From Parabacteroides sp. (lineage in GTDB: Bacteria; Bacteroidota; Bacteroidia; Bacteroidales; Tannerellaceae): 64,000 nt of DNA. The stretch spans positions 132,757-196,756 of the forward strand of contig DXVO01000024.1 of NCBI GenBank assembly GCA_019417325.1, given 5' to 3'. The notes beneath the pieces were generated by a model. That model was given only the letters and a program-made list of their open reading frames with translations. It was not told where the DNA came from and made no database searches. The position numbers and the translations under genes are program-made. This document shows, one piece after another, positions 1-8,376 of this stretch (positions are counted from its first letter, which is position 1; each line of letters starts with the position of its first letter).

Positions 1-604
1 AATCGATGGCTATATCATATACAAAAAGACCGGATGCCCGTGTCTGCTCCTGTATAAATGCCCGGTTCGGGAGTGTCCTTCTTTTACTTACCAGCCATTC
101 GTCCAACTCTTCTTTTGTCAATTCATCGCCCCGCTTCTTACCATCCGACCAATACACCTTAACGATATGGCGGTCAGGATGGGAAGTCCGGTCGAAGGTT
201 ATATCTTCCGTTGGAGATTCTATTCCCCCTAATAAAGGATGAAGCGGGCGCATTGCCGAAACCGACAGCGGGCTACGCCTTTTAGCAATCATGCCCCCAC
301 CGCTTTCTATCTTCATATAGCCTCCCAATAACTGGTCGGCAAACGAAGGGTCGCAGGGAGAATGAGGTTCTTTCTGGTTCGCTTTATTATCCTTGTCCTT
401 CTTATCGATTTCCCAATTAAAGGTTATCGCGGCAAAAGGCATATTCAATGCTTCGATAATGGAGCGTTTCACCTGCTGCCCACTGGAATAGGCGATTCGT
501 TTATTGAACTGAGGGTCATAATAATATTTCTGTCCGTCGTTTACACCAAACACCGTATGTTCCGCATGGCGAAGTCCCCGTAAATAGATAAATGGATTAT
601 TCAT
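1..604 (-). CDS. cas7: Cas7 backbone protein, type I-B-like, 3' end cut by window edge
   Basis: The reading frame starts at an ATG at 604 and stays open to the window edge, giving about 201 residues of the N-terminal part. It begins MNNPFIYLRGLRHAEHTVFG and contains the segment SGQQVKRSIIEAL. Cas7 forms the helical backbone of Cascade, which holds crRNA along its length. Identification rests mainly on position: it follows cas8 by 20 bp in a cas6-cas5-cas3-cas8-cas7 series, and its N-terminus fits the Cas7/Cst2/DevR style. The C-terminal half is not visible. Cas4, Cas1, Cas2 and the repeat array would normally follow to the left, outside the window. Confidence 0.72.
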   Translation of the reverse strand, partial: MNNPFIYLRGLRHAEHTVFGVNDGQKYYYDPQFNKRIAYSSGQQVKRSIIEALNMPFAAITFNWEIDKKDKDNKANQKEPHSPCDPSFADQLLGGYMKIESGGGMIAKRRSPLSVSAMRPLHPLLGGIESPTEDITFDRTSHPDRHIVKVYWSDGKKRGDELTKEELDEWLVSKRRTLPNRAFIQEQTRASGLFVYDIAID

Positions 605-623
605 GATATTATATTTAGTTTTT

Positions 624-1943
624 TCAATTCTTTGATTTCCAATAGACATATTCAAAATCGATTAAGGCGATAAACAAAGGGAACTTGTCTGCCGGCATAA
701 CCAAAACCTCTTTCACCATATTCCTGAACACATCGGCATTTGCCGGTTCATACGCTATCACCTCTTTGAGTTTGTTGACCAAGGTATCCAACTTGCTTGC
801 CTTTCTTATCTCTTTCGATAAAACGGAAAATACGGTCCTGCCCTTTTCCGAGGTATTCTCAAACTCAATCAAAGCCCGGGCTATTTTTGTTGCCTGCTCC
901 ATCAATTCTGTTTTGTTTATCATAGCTATCATCCATATTTTATATAGTTCATACTTTAGATACGACTCCCGGTCTGAAAACTTATAGTCTTTTCCCTGCG
1001 CATATGGCATTGAACCGACCGGGAGGTATTGCCTTAGCCTATCCGGTTCTATCGCCCTTAAACCGATAGTGCCCAGTTTACATGCCGACTTAAAAGTATA
1101 ATACGGCTCCAATGCCTCTATTGCTTTATCCGAGAGGATGGTTTCCGCTGCGTCTACAAAAAGTCTATCCCTAAGGTCGAACAGCGAGTGTATCTCCGGC
1201 AGATAGATATTTATAAAACCTAAAGTCGTGTTCGTCTGCGACAGGTTATACGCATAAGCGGTTATCGTCTTCCGGGGATATTTTAACGACAATGCCATTA
1301 CGACAGAAAGCCAAAGTCCGGATTGGATTGCAAGACGCCCCTTTACCTCTACCGGAGTGATATAAAAACCTCTTTCCGGAGATTGGGCGTTAAAACTTTC
1401 CTCGCAGCCATGACATAGCCAGTGCCCGTTCCATGTTTCTATCTGTTTATCCTTTATTGCCGGAGTCTGGTTCAGATATTTGCGATAGATTTCCCATCCC
1501 CGGAACAGATGCCATAACACTTCCGGCTCATCTATCAGCATGACAAATCCCCCACTTACACCAATGGCAAGCGCTTCGCCTATCCATGAAGCATACATCT
1601 CGTTTGCATCAATCGAAGCGTGGATGTCCGATACCTGACCGGAAGTAGTACCTCCCGAATCCTTAGCTGCATATCCTACAAAGATGGACATGTTCGGTTC
1701 GTCGCCGGCTATTGCCTCCTGCAAGTTATGGAACTGCGCCAATGGCTTGCTGCCGTATTTCTTTACATCTTCGCTTCTGGGTTTCTGAAAAAAAGGTGAA
1801 TTGCTTACATGCATCAAATGCCTGTCGTCATTGAAGAACAGGGGAAAGAATACCTGTTCAAAAAAATCGCAGGCAGAGAGGCTTGTGTGCATCCGCTCAT
1901 TATATATCTTCAGAAACTTTTTACCTATATAGCTTGTGTACAT
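624..1943 (-). CDS. cas8: Cas8 large subunit of a type I-B-like Cascade
   Basis: This 439-residue protein sits between cas3 and cas7, where the large subunit belongs. Cas8 recognises the PAM and helps recruit Cas3. A CHGC motif at residues 177-180 (C177, C180) could be half of a zinc-binding site; zinc sites occur in some Cas8b/Cst1 proteins. The rest is a divergent alpha-helical protein with no obvious catalytic motif, as is usual for large subunits. The start ATG at 1943 overlaps the end of cas3 by 19 bp, and a second ATG lies at 1892. Family naming is by synteny and size, because Cas8 sequences are too divergent to read by eye. Confidence 0.7.
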   Translation of the reverse strand: MYTSYIGKKFLKIYNERMHTSLSACDFFEQVFFPLFFNDDRHLMHVSNSPFFQKPRSEDVKKYGSKPLAQFHNLQEAIAGDEPNMSIFVGYAAKDSGGTTSGQVSDIHASIDANEMYASWIGEALAIGVSGGFVMLIDEPEVLWHLFRGWEIYRKYLNQTPAIKDKQIETWNGHWLCHGCEESFNAQSPERGFYITPVEVKGRLAIQSGLWLSVVMALSLKYPRKTITAYAYNLSQTNTTLGFINIYLPEIHSLFDLRDRLFVDAAETILSDKAIEALEPYYTFKSACKLGTIGLRAIEPDRLRQYLPVGSMPYAQGKDYKFSDRESYLKYELYKIWMIAMINKTELMEQATKIARALIEFENTSEKGRTVFSVLSKEIRKASKLDTLVNKLKEVIAYEPANADVFRNMVKEVLVMPADKFPLFIALIDFEYVYWKSKN

Positions 1944-4105
1944 ATTGTTGTAAGATTAGATGATTCGACTACCCGTAATCCGTAAATCTCATACGCTTCC
2001 TGGCTCACCGGAACGACAAAAGGATTCGACCCGATACCATCCAACTGTTCATAGCCGGATGCATGCCGGGTGATAAACTTCCAGTTCACAGGTATCTCCA
2101 TCTGTATTCGTTCCTCCCAACCTGCCTGGATATACCGTTCCCTGTCCGAAGCCAGAATACATGTAGCAGTGTCTATGCCGAGTGCTTTTAGCAGAATGGC
2201 TTCCGAGCGGCTTGTCAGCTTCATCAAAGAGAACAGACCGTCCTTATAAGCCAAGTGGATGTCTATCTCTTTTGTATCCGATTCTTTATACACCTCATCG
2301 AGCATTCCCTGCAAATTACGTTCCTGCAGGACTTCGCCTTTATCGGGCAATTGGTCGAAACTGCGTTGCAGTATATCCTTTTTATAGGGTAATGCGTTCC
2401 CATCGGGAGCAATGACATGGATTGGTTTACAGGTTCTCAAAGCGGGTGGCAACCGTTTTCTGTTTATCCTTCCGAATCGCTGAATCAGGCTATCCAAAGG
2501 AGCGCACTGCGTAATCATCCGGTCGAAACTTATGTCCAGACTTACCTCTACGACTTGTGTGGATACTACCAGACAAGGGGATTTGCCACAGCCGTATGCT
2601 TCACTGTCGAACTCCGTTTTCAATTGTCTTTCCAATCGAACCCGGTCGCCCCGCTTAAAGCGCGCATGTATGAGCATCATCGGTATATCCGGATATTCCG
2701 CTTTAAATGTTTCATAGGCTTGCTGGGCTTTCAAGACCGTGTTGTAAATCACCAGTACCTTTTCCTGCTGCTTAAAGGCATGGGACAAGATTTCCGGAAT
2801 ACCACGCTCGTCCTTCATCTTATAAATGCGGTGGCGGTTGTAGGAATCCAATTGCTCGCCGGTCAGGCGAACTTCATAGACCTTGTCTTTGCCCCCTAAC
2901 AGTTCGAGCAGCTTTTTATATAACCGGGTAGACATTGTTGCCGTACCGATATGGATACGGCAATCGAATTTTAATAAAACCTTTACGATTTCAAGTACCA
3001 TTGCCTGTGAATAATCCGAATAGGTATGAATCTCATCCAGAATTATATCACAGCCTTTTATATCCAGCAACATGCTCTCGAATCCGGTCGTTCCGAAAAT
3101 GATTGAAGATAATTGATGGGGCGTCAGCACCTTTACCGACGAACCGGCTAATGGTTGCAACATCCTTTCTTCCACATTATCCCCTACCGTAATCCTGGAG
3201 GTTGCATGCAATAAGCGGACATCCTTATTCGGTATGGTAGCCTTCAACCGTTCCCACATGGCATTAATCGATGCCTGAAAAGGAAGGGTATAGAATATAC
3301 GTCCCTTGCATCTCCTCAACAGGAAGTCTGTCTTCCCCGAACCGGTTGAGGCAACAACCAACGTATGCATCCGTTTATCGTCCGCCGGTATCTTTGATAA
3401 AGGATATAAATCATTCTCCCGCTGCAAGTCGAAATAATAAGATAAATCCGGCTTCTCGAATAAGCGGGTAAGTTCCTTCGATGTGTTTGACGAGAAAGCG
3501 GAAGCGAAATGGTCTGCCGCCATCAGTAAACCCCGCCAGGCAGACCAGTCGTAAGTCTGCCGTTTACAATAATCGACGGCATAGAGCAGGGCACGTCTTG
3601 CCTCCTCTTTGGATATGCTTGTACAGGGATAACCCAATCTATGCAGTATCTCCAAACCATACACACTCCATGCTTCCCAATCCTGCAAATGATTCCCGAC
3701 CCAATTCCGGTCTTTTGTGGCAAGGTCTAAGATTCCCCCGCCTTTAACATCTCCTTTTATGGGCTTATGGTGGGCAACCACCATCTCTATCAGAATATTC
3801 CATTCCGATTCGGGGAAAGCCGGAAGGAATGCCAAGGAGGATAACTCATGCCTGTGAACAAACTGATTTCCACTGTTTACCGGAGAGTCGTCCGTTTCTT
3901 CACGCAACCGCTTTTGTGAAGACGGATGCGCCTTACCCAAATCATGCAGTGCTGCCCCCTTTCTTGCCAGACTCACATCAAAAGGGTAATGCATGTATTT
4001 GGCAAAGACTTCTACTGCCCACACGACAAACTGCGAATGGTCTGACAAAGTAGTTCCACCGTGCTCTTTACTTTTGGCTAATATGTCATCGAGCGATTTT
4101 GTCAT
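1925..4105 (-). CDS. cas3: Cas3 HD nuclease-helicase
   Basis: This 726-residue protein joins an N-terminal HD nuclease to an SF2 helicase. The HD motif is HDLGKAH at residues 54-60, with supporting histidines at HRH (84-86) and AHH (111-113). The helicase has Walker A (VASTGSGKT, 251-259), the DEIH box (357-360), and a motif VI-like QRFGRINR. Cas3 is recruited by Cascade to R-loops and degrades target DNA by 3'-5' translocation. The start overlaps the cas5 stop in an ATGA junction, so translation is probably coupled. All main catalytic motifs are intact, so interference should work if the rest of the system is complete. Confidence 0.95.
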   Translation of the reverse strand: MTKSLDDILAKSKEHGGTTLSDHSQFVVWAVEVFAKYMHYPFDVSLARKGAALHDLGKAHPSSQKRLREETDDSPVNSGNQFVHRHELSSLAFLPAFPESEWNILIEMVVAHHKPIKGDVKGGGILDLATKDRNWVGNHLQDWEAWSVYGLEILHRLGYPCTSISKEEARRALLYAVDYCKRQTYDWSAWRGLLMAADHFASAFSSNTSKELTRLFEKPDLSYYFDLQRENDLYPLSKIPADDKRMHTLVVASTGSGKTDFLLRRCKGRIFYTLPFQASINAMWERLKATIPNKDVRLLHATSRITVGDNVEERMLQPLAGSSVKVLTPHQLSSIIFGTTGFESMLLDIKGCDIILDEIHTYSDYSQAMVLEIVKVLLKFDCRIHIGTATMSTRLYKKLLELLGGKDKVYEVRLTGEQLDSYNRHRIYKMKDERGIPEILSHAFKQQEKVLVIYNTVLKAQQAYETFKAEYPDIPMMLIHARFKRGDRVRLERQLKTEFDSEAYGCGKSPCLVVSTQVVEVSLDISFDRMITQCAPLDSLIQRFGRINRKRLPPALRTCKPIHVIAPDGNALPYKKDILQRSFDQLPDKGEVLQERNLQGMLDEVYKESDTKEIDIHLAYKDGLFSLMKLTSRSEAILLKALGIDTATCILASDRERYIQAGWEERIQMEIPVNWKFITRHASGYEQLDGIGSNPFVVPVSQEAYEIYGLRVVESSNLTTICTQAI

Positions 4106-4698
4106 ATAAGATGGTTTCGGATGGGATTGCCCGTTACATACAGTTTTCCATACATCGCTTCCGAATTGCCGTACCGGTTATATCCGGATTTAAATCCATT
4201 GTCCTCGTCTGTGGCAATCCATTCGAATCCTTCTATTTGCTCAAATGCCTCTTCCGGCATTTCTACAGGCCGTTCAGGCAGAAGTATATCTTCATTCCGG
4301 CACAGGCAGACCGATTGCCGGGAAGCCCGTAACGCATCTTCTTCATTTGCGAAAGCCAAATATAAATGGGGATATAGAAGAACGCCCCGGGTAATGATAC
4401 TGATATTTTTAGGCAGATAATAAACGCGTCCCTGACTGTCCGTCTTCCTCTCTTTAACGAAACCGCCTTTGGACCAGGTCCGTTCCAGTTGGGAATCCAG
4501 ACCGCAATAGTTCAACCGGTACCGGCATATCTTACGGACCGTACCGTTTTCATGGAGCAGTTCGGGAAACAGTTTCTTTTCAATGCCCTCCAATGTGGAT
4601 GCAACCAAAAACTGCTGGCTGAATGTTTCGCCATCGCGTACGGCAGTCCAGGGTTTGATAAACCCGAACGGTCCTGTATATTTCACTACATAATACAT
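4102..4698 (-). CDS. cas5: Cas5 Cascade subunit
   Basis: The chosen start is the ATG at 4698, giving 198 residues that begin MYYVVKYTGPFGFIKPWTAV. The site is preceded by AAGGAGG, a strong Shine-Dalgarno for this phylum, whereas the longer open frame back to 4815 overlaps cas6. Cas5 proteins cap the 5' handle of crRNA in Cascade and open with a ferredoxin-like fold; the FGFIKPW segment with a following flexible loop fits that N-terminus. It is 17 bp downstream of cas6 and shares an ATGA overlap with cas3. Subtype cannot be fixed from this protein alone. Confidence 0.75.
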   Translation of the reverse strand: MYYVVKYTGPFGFIKPWTAVRDGETFSQQFLVASTLEGIEKKLFPELLHENGTVRKICRYRLNYCGLDSQLERTWSKGGFVKERKTDSQGRVYYLPKNISIITRGVLLYPHLYLAFANEEDALRASRQSVCLCRNEDILLPERPVEMPEEAFEQIEGFEWIATDEDNGFKSGYNRYGNSEAMYGKLYVTGNPIRNHLI

Positions 4699-4715
4699 CC
4701 TGTCCTCCTTCTTTA

Positions 4716-5378
4716 TTAATATAACGAACCAAAACCTGCCCCGGTCATATTTCCCAGACCGACAGACCAGGCAAATGCTTTTGTCTCGGGTTTGCCCTGG
4801 ATAAATACCGGACACATACTACCTTTAATTCCGATACCATGAATGGACGTCATCTTTACTTTCTTATTCTGATAGGATACATCGAACCGGATGTCCAATG
4901 TATTATCTTCGGGAAGGCCGGCTATCTGCATTTTATGTTTCAGGGTTTCCACCAGCAGGGAACCGGCATCCTTATCATCATAGGTATAGTATTTGGAAGA
5001 TTTGTCTGCCAGTTGTCTTTTGATAAATACCGGGCTTGCCAGTTTAAAATATTCCTGTTCGGAAAAGTCCGGAACATCCTGAAGCGTCACGTCCTTTACC
5101 TGCAAGCCTAAAAACATTTCAGGGTCGGCCAGAATGGTTCTCACTATCTTCTTTATATAGGTTTCGTCATAAAAACTGATAAACCACTTCGCCCCGTTCC
5201 GGAAGTTATAGCCATTCGTTGCCAGGTTACCGTTTTGCAGCCAGGAAAAAGAGTACAGGGAAATCTTATCGTGGATGTCATTATCTCCTATCCATTTATG
5301 TAGGGTTCCTATCAGTTTCTGCTGATAGTCGAAGTGGATGATTCCTTTGTTTGGTGTAGTGGTCAGGTGTATTCTCAT
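4716..5378 (-). CDS. cas6: Cas6 crRNA-processing endoribonuclease
   Basis: The protein is 220 residues from the ATG at 5378 (MRIHLTTTPN); an upstream frame to 5402 adds only eight residues. It ends in the glycine-rich segment GLGNMTGAGFGSLY, the typical Cas6 C-terminal RNA-binding loop. Cas6 cuts pre-crRNA in the repeat and often stays bound to the 3' hairpin. It is the first gene of the cas operon. The 5379-5568 region upstream contains a cluster of CATA-N2-TATG palindromes that could regulate it, but no convincing TAnnTTTG promoter was found there. Confidence 0.88.
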   Translation of the reverse strand: MRIHLTTTPNKGIIHFDYQQKLIGTLHKWIGDNDIHDKISLYSFSWLQNGNLATNGYNFRNGAKWFISFYDETYIKKIVRTILADPEMFLGLQVKDVTLQDVPDFSEQEYFKLASPVFIKRQLADKSSKYYTYDDKDAGSLLVETLKHKMQIAGLPEDNTLDIRFDVSYQNKKVKMTSIHGIGIKGSMCPVFIQGKPETKAFAWSVGLGNMTGAGFGSLY

Positions 5379-5479
5379 ATAGTTTATTCGTTTGTTACAC
5401 AATCAAGTTACTAATTAAGCAAATAAATTCAAGGTTTACATACGAATCGGCAGAAAATATCGAGGCACACAGATATAAA

Positions 5480-5548
5480 CATAACTATGGCTTTCCCAAA
5501 TCATAGTTATCATTTTGGAAAATCATAACTATGATTCGAAAAAGCCAT
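5480..5548. repeat. Three palindromic units at exact 22-bp period within a long dyad
   Basis: Units of CATA-N2-TATG occur at 5480, 5502 (last base changed, TATC) and 5524, exactly 22 bp apart. They are embedded in a long dyad: 5487-5510 pairs with 5525-5548 with only a few mismatches, and the central 5512-5523 (ATTTTGGAAAAT) also pairs. The site lies 20 bp past the gltA stop and about 100 bp before cas6. It could be a gltA terminator, although it has no clear T-tract, or an operator array for the cas operon. Similar architecture occurs at 8254 and 36158. Confidence 0.75.
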
Positions 5549-5568
5549 ACCTTAGCAGTCGTTATCAA

Positions 5569-6918
5569 TCAACGTTCTTTTATAGGGATATATTCCTGTT
5601 CATCCAGTACATTCTTGTAAGCCGGACGGATGATACGCTTGCCTTCGAAGTTCAATTCTTCAATCCGGTGTGCCGTCCATCCTACGATACGTGCCATTGC
5701 AAACAACGGGGTATAGATTTCCTGCGGCAAACCGATCATCTCATATACAAAGCCAGAATAGAAGTCTACGTTGGAAGATACTTTCTTCTTGGTTCCTTTA
5801 TGTTTGGCGAAACATTCGATAGCACGTTCTTCCAGCAATTCGAGGAAGGCAAATTCTTCTTCACGCCCTTTCTCCTTTGCCAGGTCGCGGGCAAGCTCTT
5901 TCAGCACAACGGCGCGAGGGTCCGAAATGGTATATACCGCATGTCCGATACCATAAATCAAACCGGATTTATTATATACTTCCTTATTCAGCATACGCAT
6001 GAAATAGGTATCGATTTCATCCACATTCGTCCAGTCCCGGATATTCTCTTTCAGGTGATGGAACATGTCGACAACCTGGATATTGGCACCACCATGCAAC
6101 GGGCCTTTCAACGAACCGATACCTGCTGCTATAGAGGAGTAAGTATCCGTACCGGTAGAGCTGGTCACACGAACGGTAAAGGTAGAGTTGTTACCACCTC
6201 CGTGCTCAGCCTGCAATACCAGCAATAAGTCCAGTGTACGGGCATCCAACTCGGTATATTCGCGTTTCAACATATGAAGGAAGTTCTCTGCAATAGAAAG
6301 GTTTTCGTGCGGATGACGGATATGCAGGGAACGTCCCTGCTGGCTGTGGCGGAAGATATTGTAAGCGTAAGCAATAATTGTAGGGAACCGGGAGATTAGT
6401 TCGATAGACTGACGCATCAGGTTATCGCGGGAAGTATCATCCGGATTCGGATCGAACGTATACATTTCGAGTACGCTACGAGACAGGATATTCATGATGT
6501 TCTGTCCTTCCAGGTCGAGGATATTCATCTTTGTCTTCTGTTCCAAAGGCATATTATCGCAGAGCAATTCCTTGAAGCCTGCCAGTTCTTCCTTGTCAGG
6601 CAATTTGCCGGAAAGCAGCAGATAGGCTACTTCTTCAAAACCGAAACGTTTCTCGCTGATAAACGCATGTGCGAGGTCTTCCACATCATAACCACGGTAG
6701 AACAGTTTACCGGGTATGGCTTTCAGTCCGCCTTCCGGCAAACGTTCGTAACCCACTACATTACCAATCTTGGTCAATCCTACCAAAACGCCACTACCGT
6801 CTTCATTACGCAAACCCCGCTTCACATTATACATCGGGAACAGTTCGTTATCTATTTTACAGGCATCTCTGGATGCGTCGGACAGCTTATAAATGATATA
6901 CTCTTTCTTCATTGTCAT
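5569..6918 (-). CDS. gltA: Citrate synthase
   Basis: This 449-residue protein condenses oxaloacetate and acetyl-CoA to citrate in the cytoplasm. The three catalytic regions are visible: LHGGAN (substrate-binding histidine), GIGHAVY (second catalytic histidine) and NVDFYSG (catalytic aspartate). It is the last gene of a minus-strand acn-icd-gltA set and lies 40 bp after icd. The start may be either ATG at 6918 or 6912. Together with aconitase and isocitrate dehydrogenase it makes 2-oxoglutarate for glutamate synthesis, the usual role of this partial TCA branch in anaerobic Bacteroidales. Confidence 0.97.
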   Translation of the reverse strand: MTMKKEYIIYKLSDASRDACKIDNELFPMYNVKRGLRNEDGSGVLVGLTKIGNVVGYERLPEGGLKAIPGKLFYRGYDVEDLAHAFISEKRFGFEEVAYLLLSGKLPDKEELAGFKELLCDNMPLEQKTKMNILDLEGQNIMNILSRSVLEMYTFDPNPDDTSRDNLMRQSIELISRFPTIIAYAYNIFRHSQQGRSLHIRHPHENLSIAENFLHMLKREYTELDARTLDLLLVLQAEHGGGNNSTFTVRVTSSTGTDTYSSIAAGIGSLKGPLHGGANIQVVDMFHHLKENIRDWTNVDEIDTYFMRMLNKEVYNKSGLIYGIGHAVYTISDPRAVVLKELARDLAKEKGREEEFAFLELLEERAIECFAKHKGTKKKVSSNVDFYSGFVYEMIGLPQEIYTPLFAMARIVGWTAHRIEELNFEGKRIIRPAYKNVLDEQEYIPIKER

Positions 6919-6958
6919 ACTTTTTTATACTCATTATTCATGTAATTCATATCCGGAA

Positions 6959-8218
6959 TCATAGTATGCTTACTATATATTCCCCAAATTCCTTTGTACC
7001 CATCGACTTTCCATCCGGCATAAAACGGGCCAGGTCATGAGTCGCTTTTCCTTCCGAAAAGGCACGTTCAAGCGCTGCCGTAATCAACAGGGCTGCTTCA
7101 TTCCATCCCATATATTCGAGCATCATCACAGAGGATAATATCAGCGAACATGGATTCACCACATTCTTCCCTGCAATATTCGGAGCCGTACCGTGGGTGG
7201 CTTCAAAGATTGCATAGCCGCTGTCGTAATTGATATTGGCTCCCGGTGCGATACCGATACCGCCCACCATAGCAGCCAACTGGTCGGAGATATAGTCTCC
7301 GTTCAGGTTCAGTGTCGCTATGACTGAATATTCTTCGGGTATAAGCAATGTATTTTGCAGGAATGCATCGGCTATCACGTCTTTTATAACCACCTTGCCT
7401 TCATTCTCCGCGTCCAGCAAAGCCTGGGCTGCCGCATCCTCACCCTTTTCCTTCTTTATCTTGTCGTATTGCTGCCAGGTAAATGTTTTATCCGGAAACT
7501 CCCGTTCTGCCAAAGCATAGCCCCATAGTTTGAAACCTCCTTCGGTAAACTTCATTATGTTCCCCTTATGTACCAGTGTGACACTCGGCAGATGATGTAC
7601 CAGGGCATATTCTATGGCAGCACGCACCAGACGCTCCGTACCTTCAATAGATACCGGCTTCACTCCAAATGCAGAGGTTTCAGGGAAACGAACTTTGGAT
7701 ACACCCATCTCTTCCGTAAGGAAACGAAGGAACTTTTCAGCCTCGGGAGTTCCCTGTTGCCATTCGATACCAGCATAAATATCTTCCGTATTCTCACGGA
7801 AAATGTACATATCCACTTTTTCCGGTTCCTTAATCGGAGTCACGATTCCTTTAAACCAGCGGACGGGACGCAGGCAAACAAACAAATCGAGTGTCTGGCG
7901 AAGTGCCACGTTCAGGGAACGGATACCTCCGCCGATAGGCGTTGTAAGCGGGCCTTTAATGCCTATCATATACTCGCGGAAAGCCTCCATCGTTTCGTCA
8001 GGTAACCAGCTACCTGTCTGCTTGAATGCTTTTTCGCCTGCCAGGACTTCTTTCCATTCGATGAAACGGCTGCAACCATAGGCTCTGTCTACTGCCGCAT
8101 TCACGATACGTTGGCTGACGGGAGTTATCTCCGCTCCCACTCCATCTCCTTCTATATAGGGGATAGTTACTTTATTGGGGACAACCAATCGTCCCTCTTT
8201 TTTTACAATCTTCTCCAT
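6959..8218 (-). CDS. icd: Isocitrate dehydrogenase, E. coli Icd type
   Basis: This 419-residue enzyme oxidises and decarboxylates isocitrate to 2-oxoglutarate. It closely follows the E. coli Icd pattern: IEGDGVGAEITP near the N-terminus, GGGIRSLNVALRQ for substrate binding, RENTEDIYAG, and HGTAPNIAGKN for the cofactor loop. At the E. coli positions that select NADP (K344, Y345, Y391, R395), this protein appears to have N, I, H and R, so cofactor preference is not certain from sequence. It lies between acn and gltA, with a 23-bp palindrome array in its upstream region. Start is the ATG at 8218. Confidence 0.95.
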   Translation of the reverse strand: MEKIVKKEGRLVVPNKVTIPYIEGDGVGAEITPVSQRIVNAAVDRAYGCSRFIEWKEVLAGEKAFKQTGSWLPDETMEAFREYMIGIKGPLTTPIGGGIRSLNVALRQTLDLFVCLRPVRWFKGIVTPIKEPEKVDMYIFRENTEDIYAGIEWQQGTPEAEKFLRFLTEEMGVSKVRFPETSAFGVKPVSIEGTERLVRAAIEYALVHHLPSVTLVHKGNIMKFTEGGFKLWGYALAEREFPDKTFTWQQYDKIKKEKGEDAAAQALLDAENEGKVVIKDVIADAFLQNTLLIPEEYSVIATLNLNGDYISDQLAAMVGGIGIAPGANINYDSGYAIFEATHGTAPNIAGKNVVNPCSLILSSVMMLEYMGWNEAALLITAALERAFSEGKATHDLARFMPDGKSMGTKEFGEYIVSIL

Positions 8219-8253
8219 AAGCTATCTATTTGTTATTTCCCCGGTTATTTTTT

Positions 8254-8368
8254 ATACGACATCCGTATGCGGGCGTATACGATACCCGTATGCTCTCGTA
8301 TATGATGGTCGTATCCCCTCGCATACGACAACCGTATACGAAGGCATACGGGTATCGTATATCGGAAT
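8254..8368. repeat. Five tandem palindromic units at exact 23-bp period between acn and icd
   Basis: Five copies start at 8254, 8277, 8300, 8323 and 8346, exactly 23 bp apart. Each unit opens with a degenerate palindrome: ATACGACATCCGTATG, ATACGATACCCGTATG, ATATGATGGTCGTATC, ATACGACAACCGTATA and ATACGGGTATCGTATA. The last is an inverted version of the second, so 8277-8293 and 8345-8361 form a 17-bp perfect inverted repeat. The array fills the acn-icd intergenic region, 36 bp before the icd start. The spacers between palindromes diverge while the palindromes are conserved, which suggests selection on the dyads as binding sites or RNA hairpins. Function is unknown. Confidence 0.85.
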
Positions 8369-8376
8369 ACTACTTA

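Noticed and set aside
8254..8368. A CRISPR array
   Set aside because: The units are contiguous 23-bp repeats with no unique spacers, and are palindromes of variable sequence.
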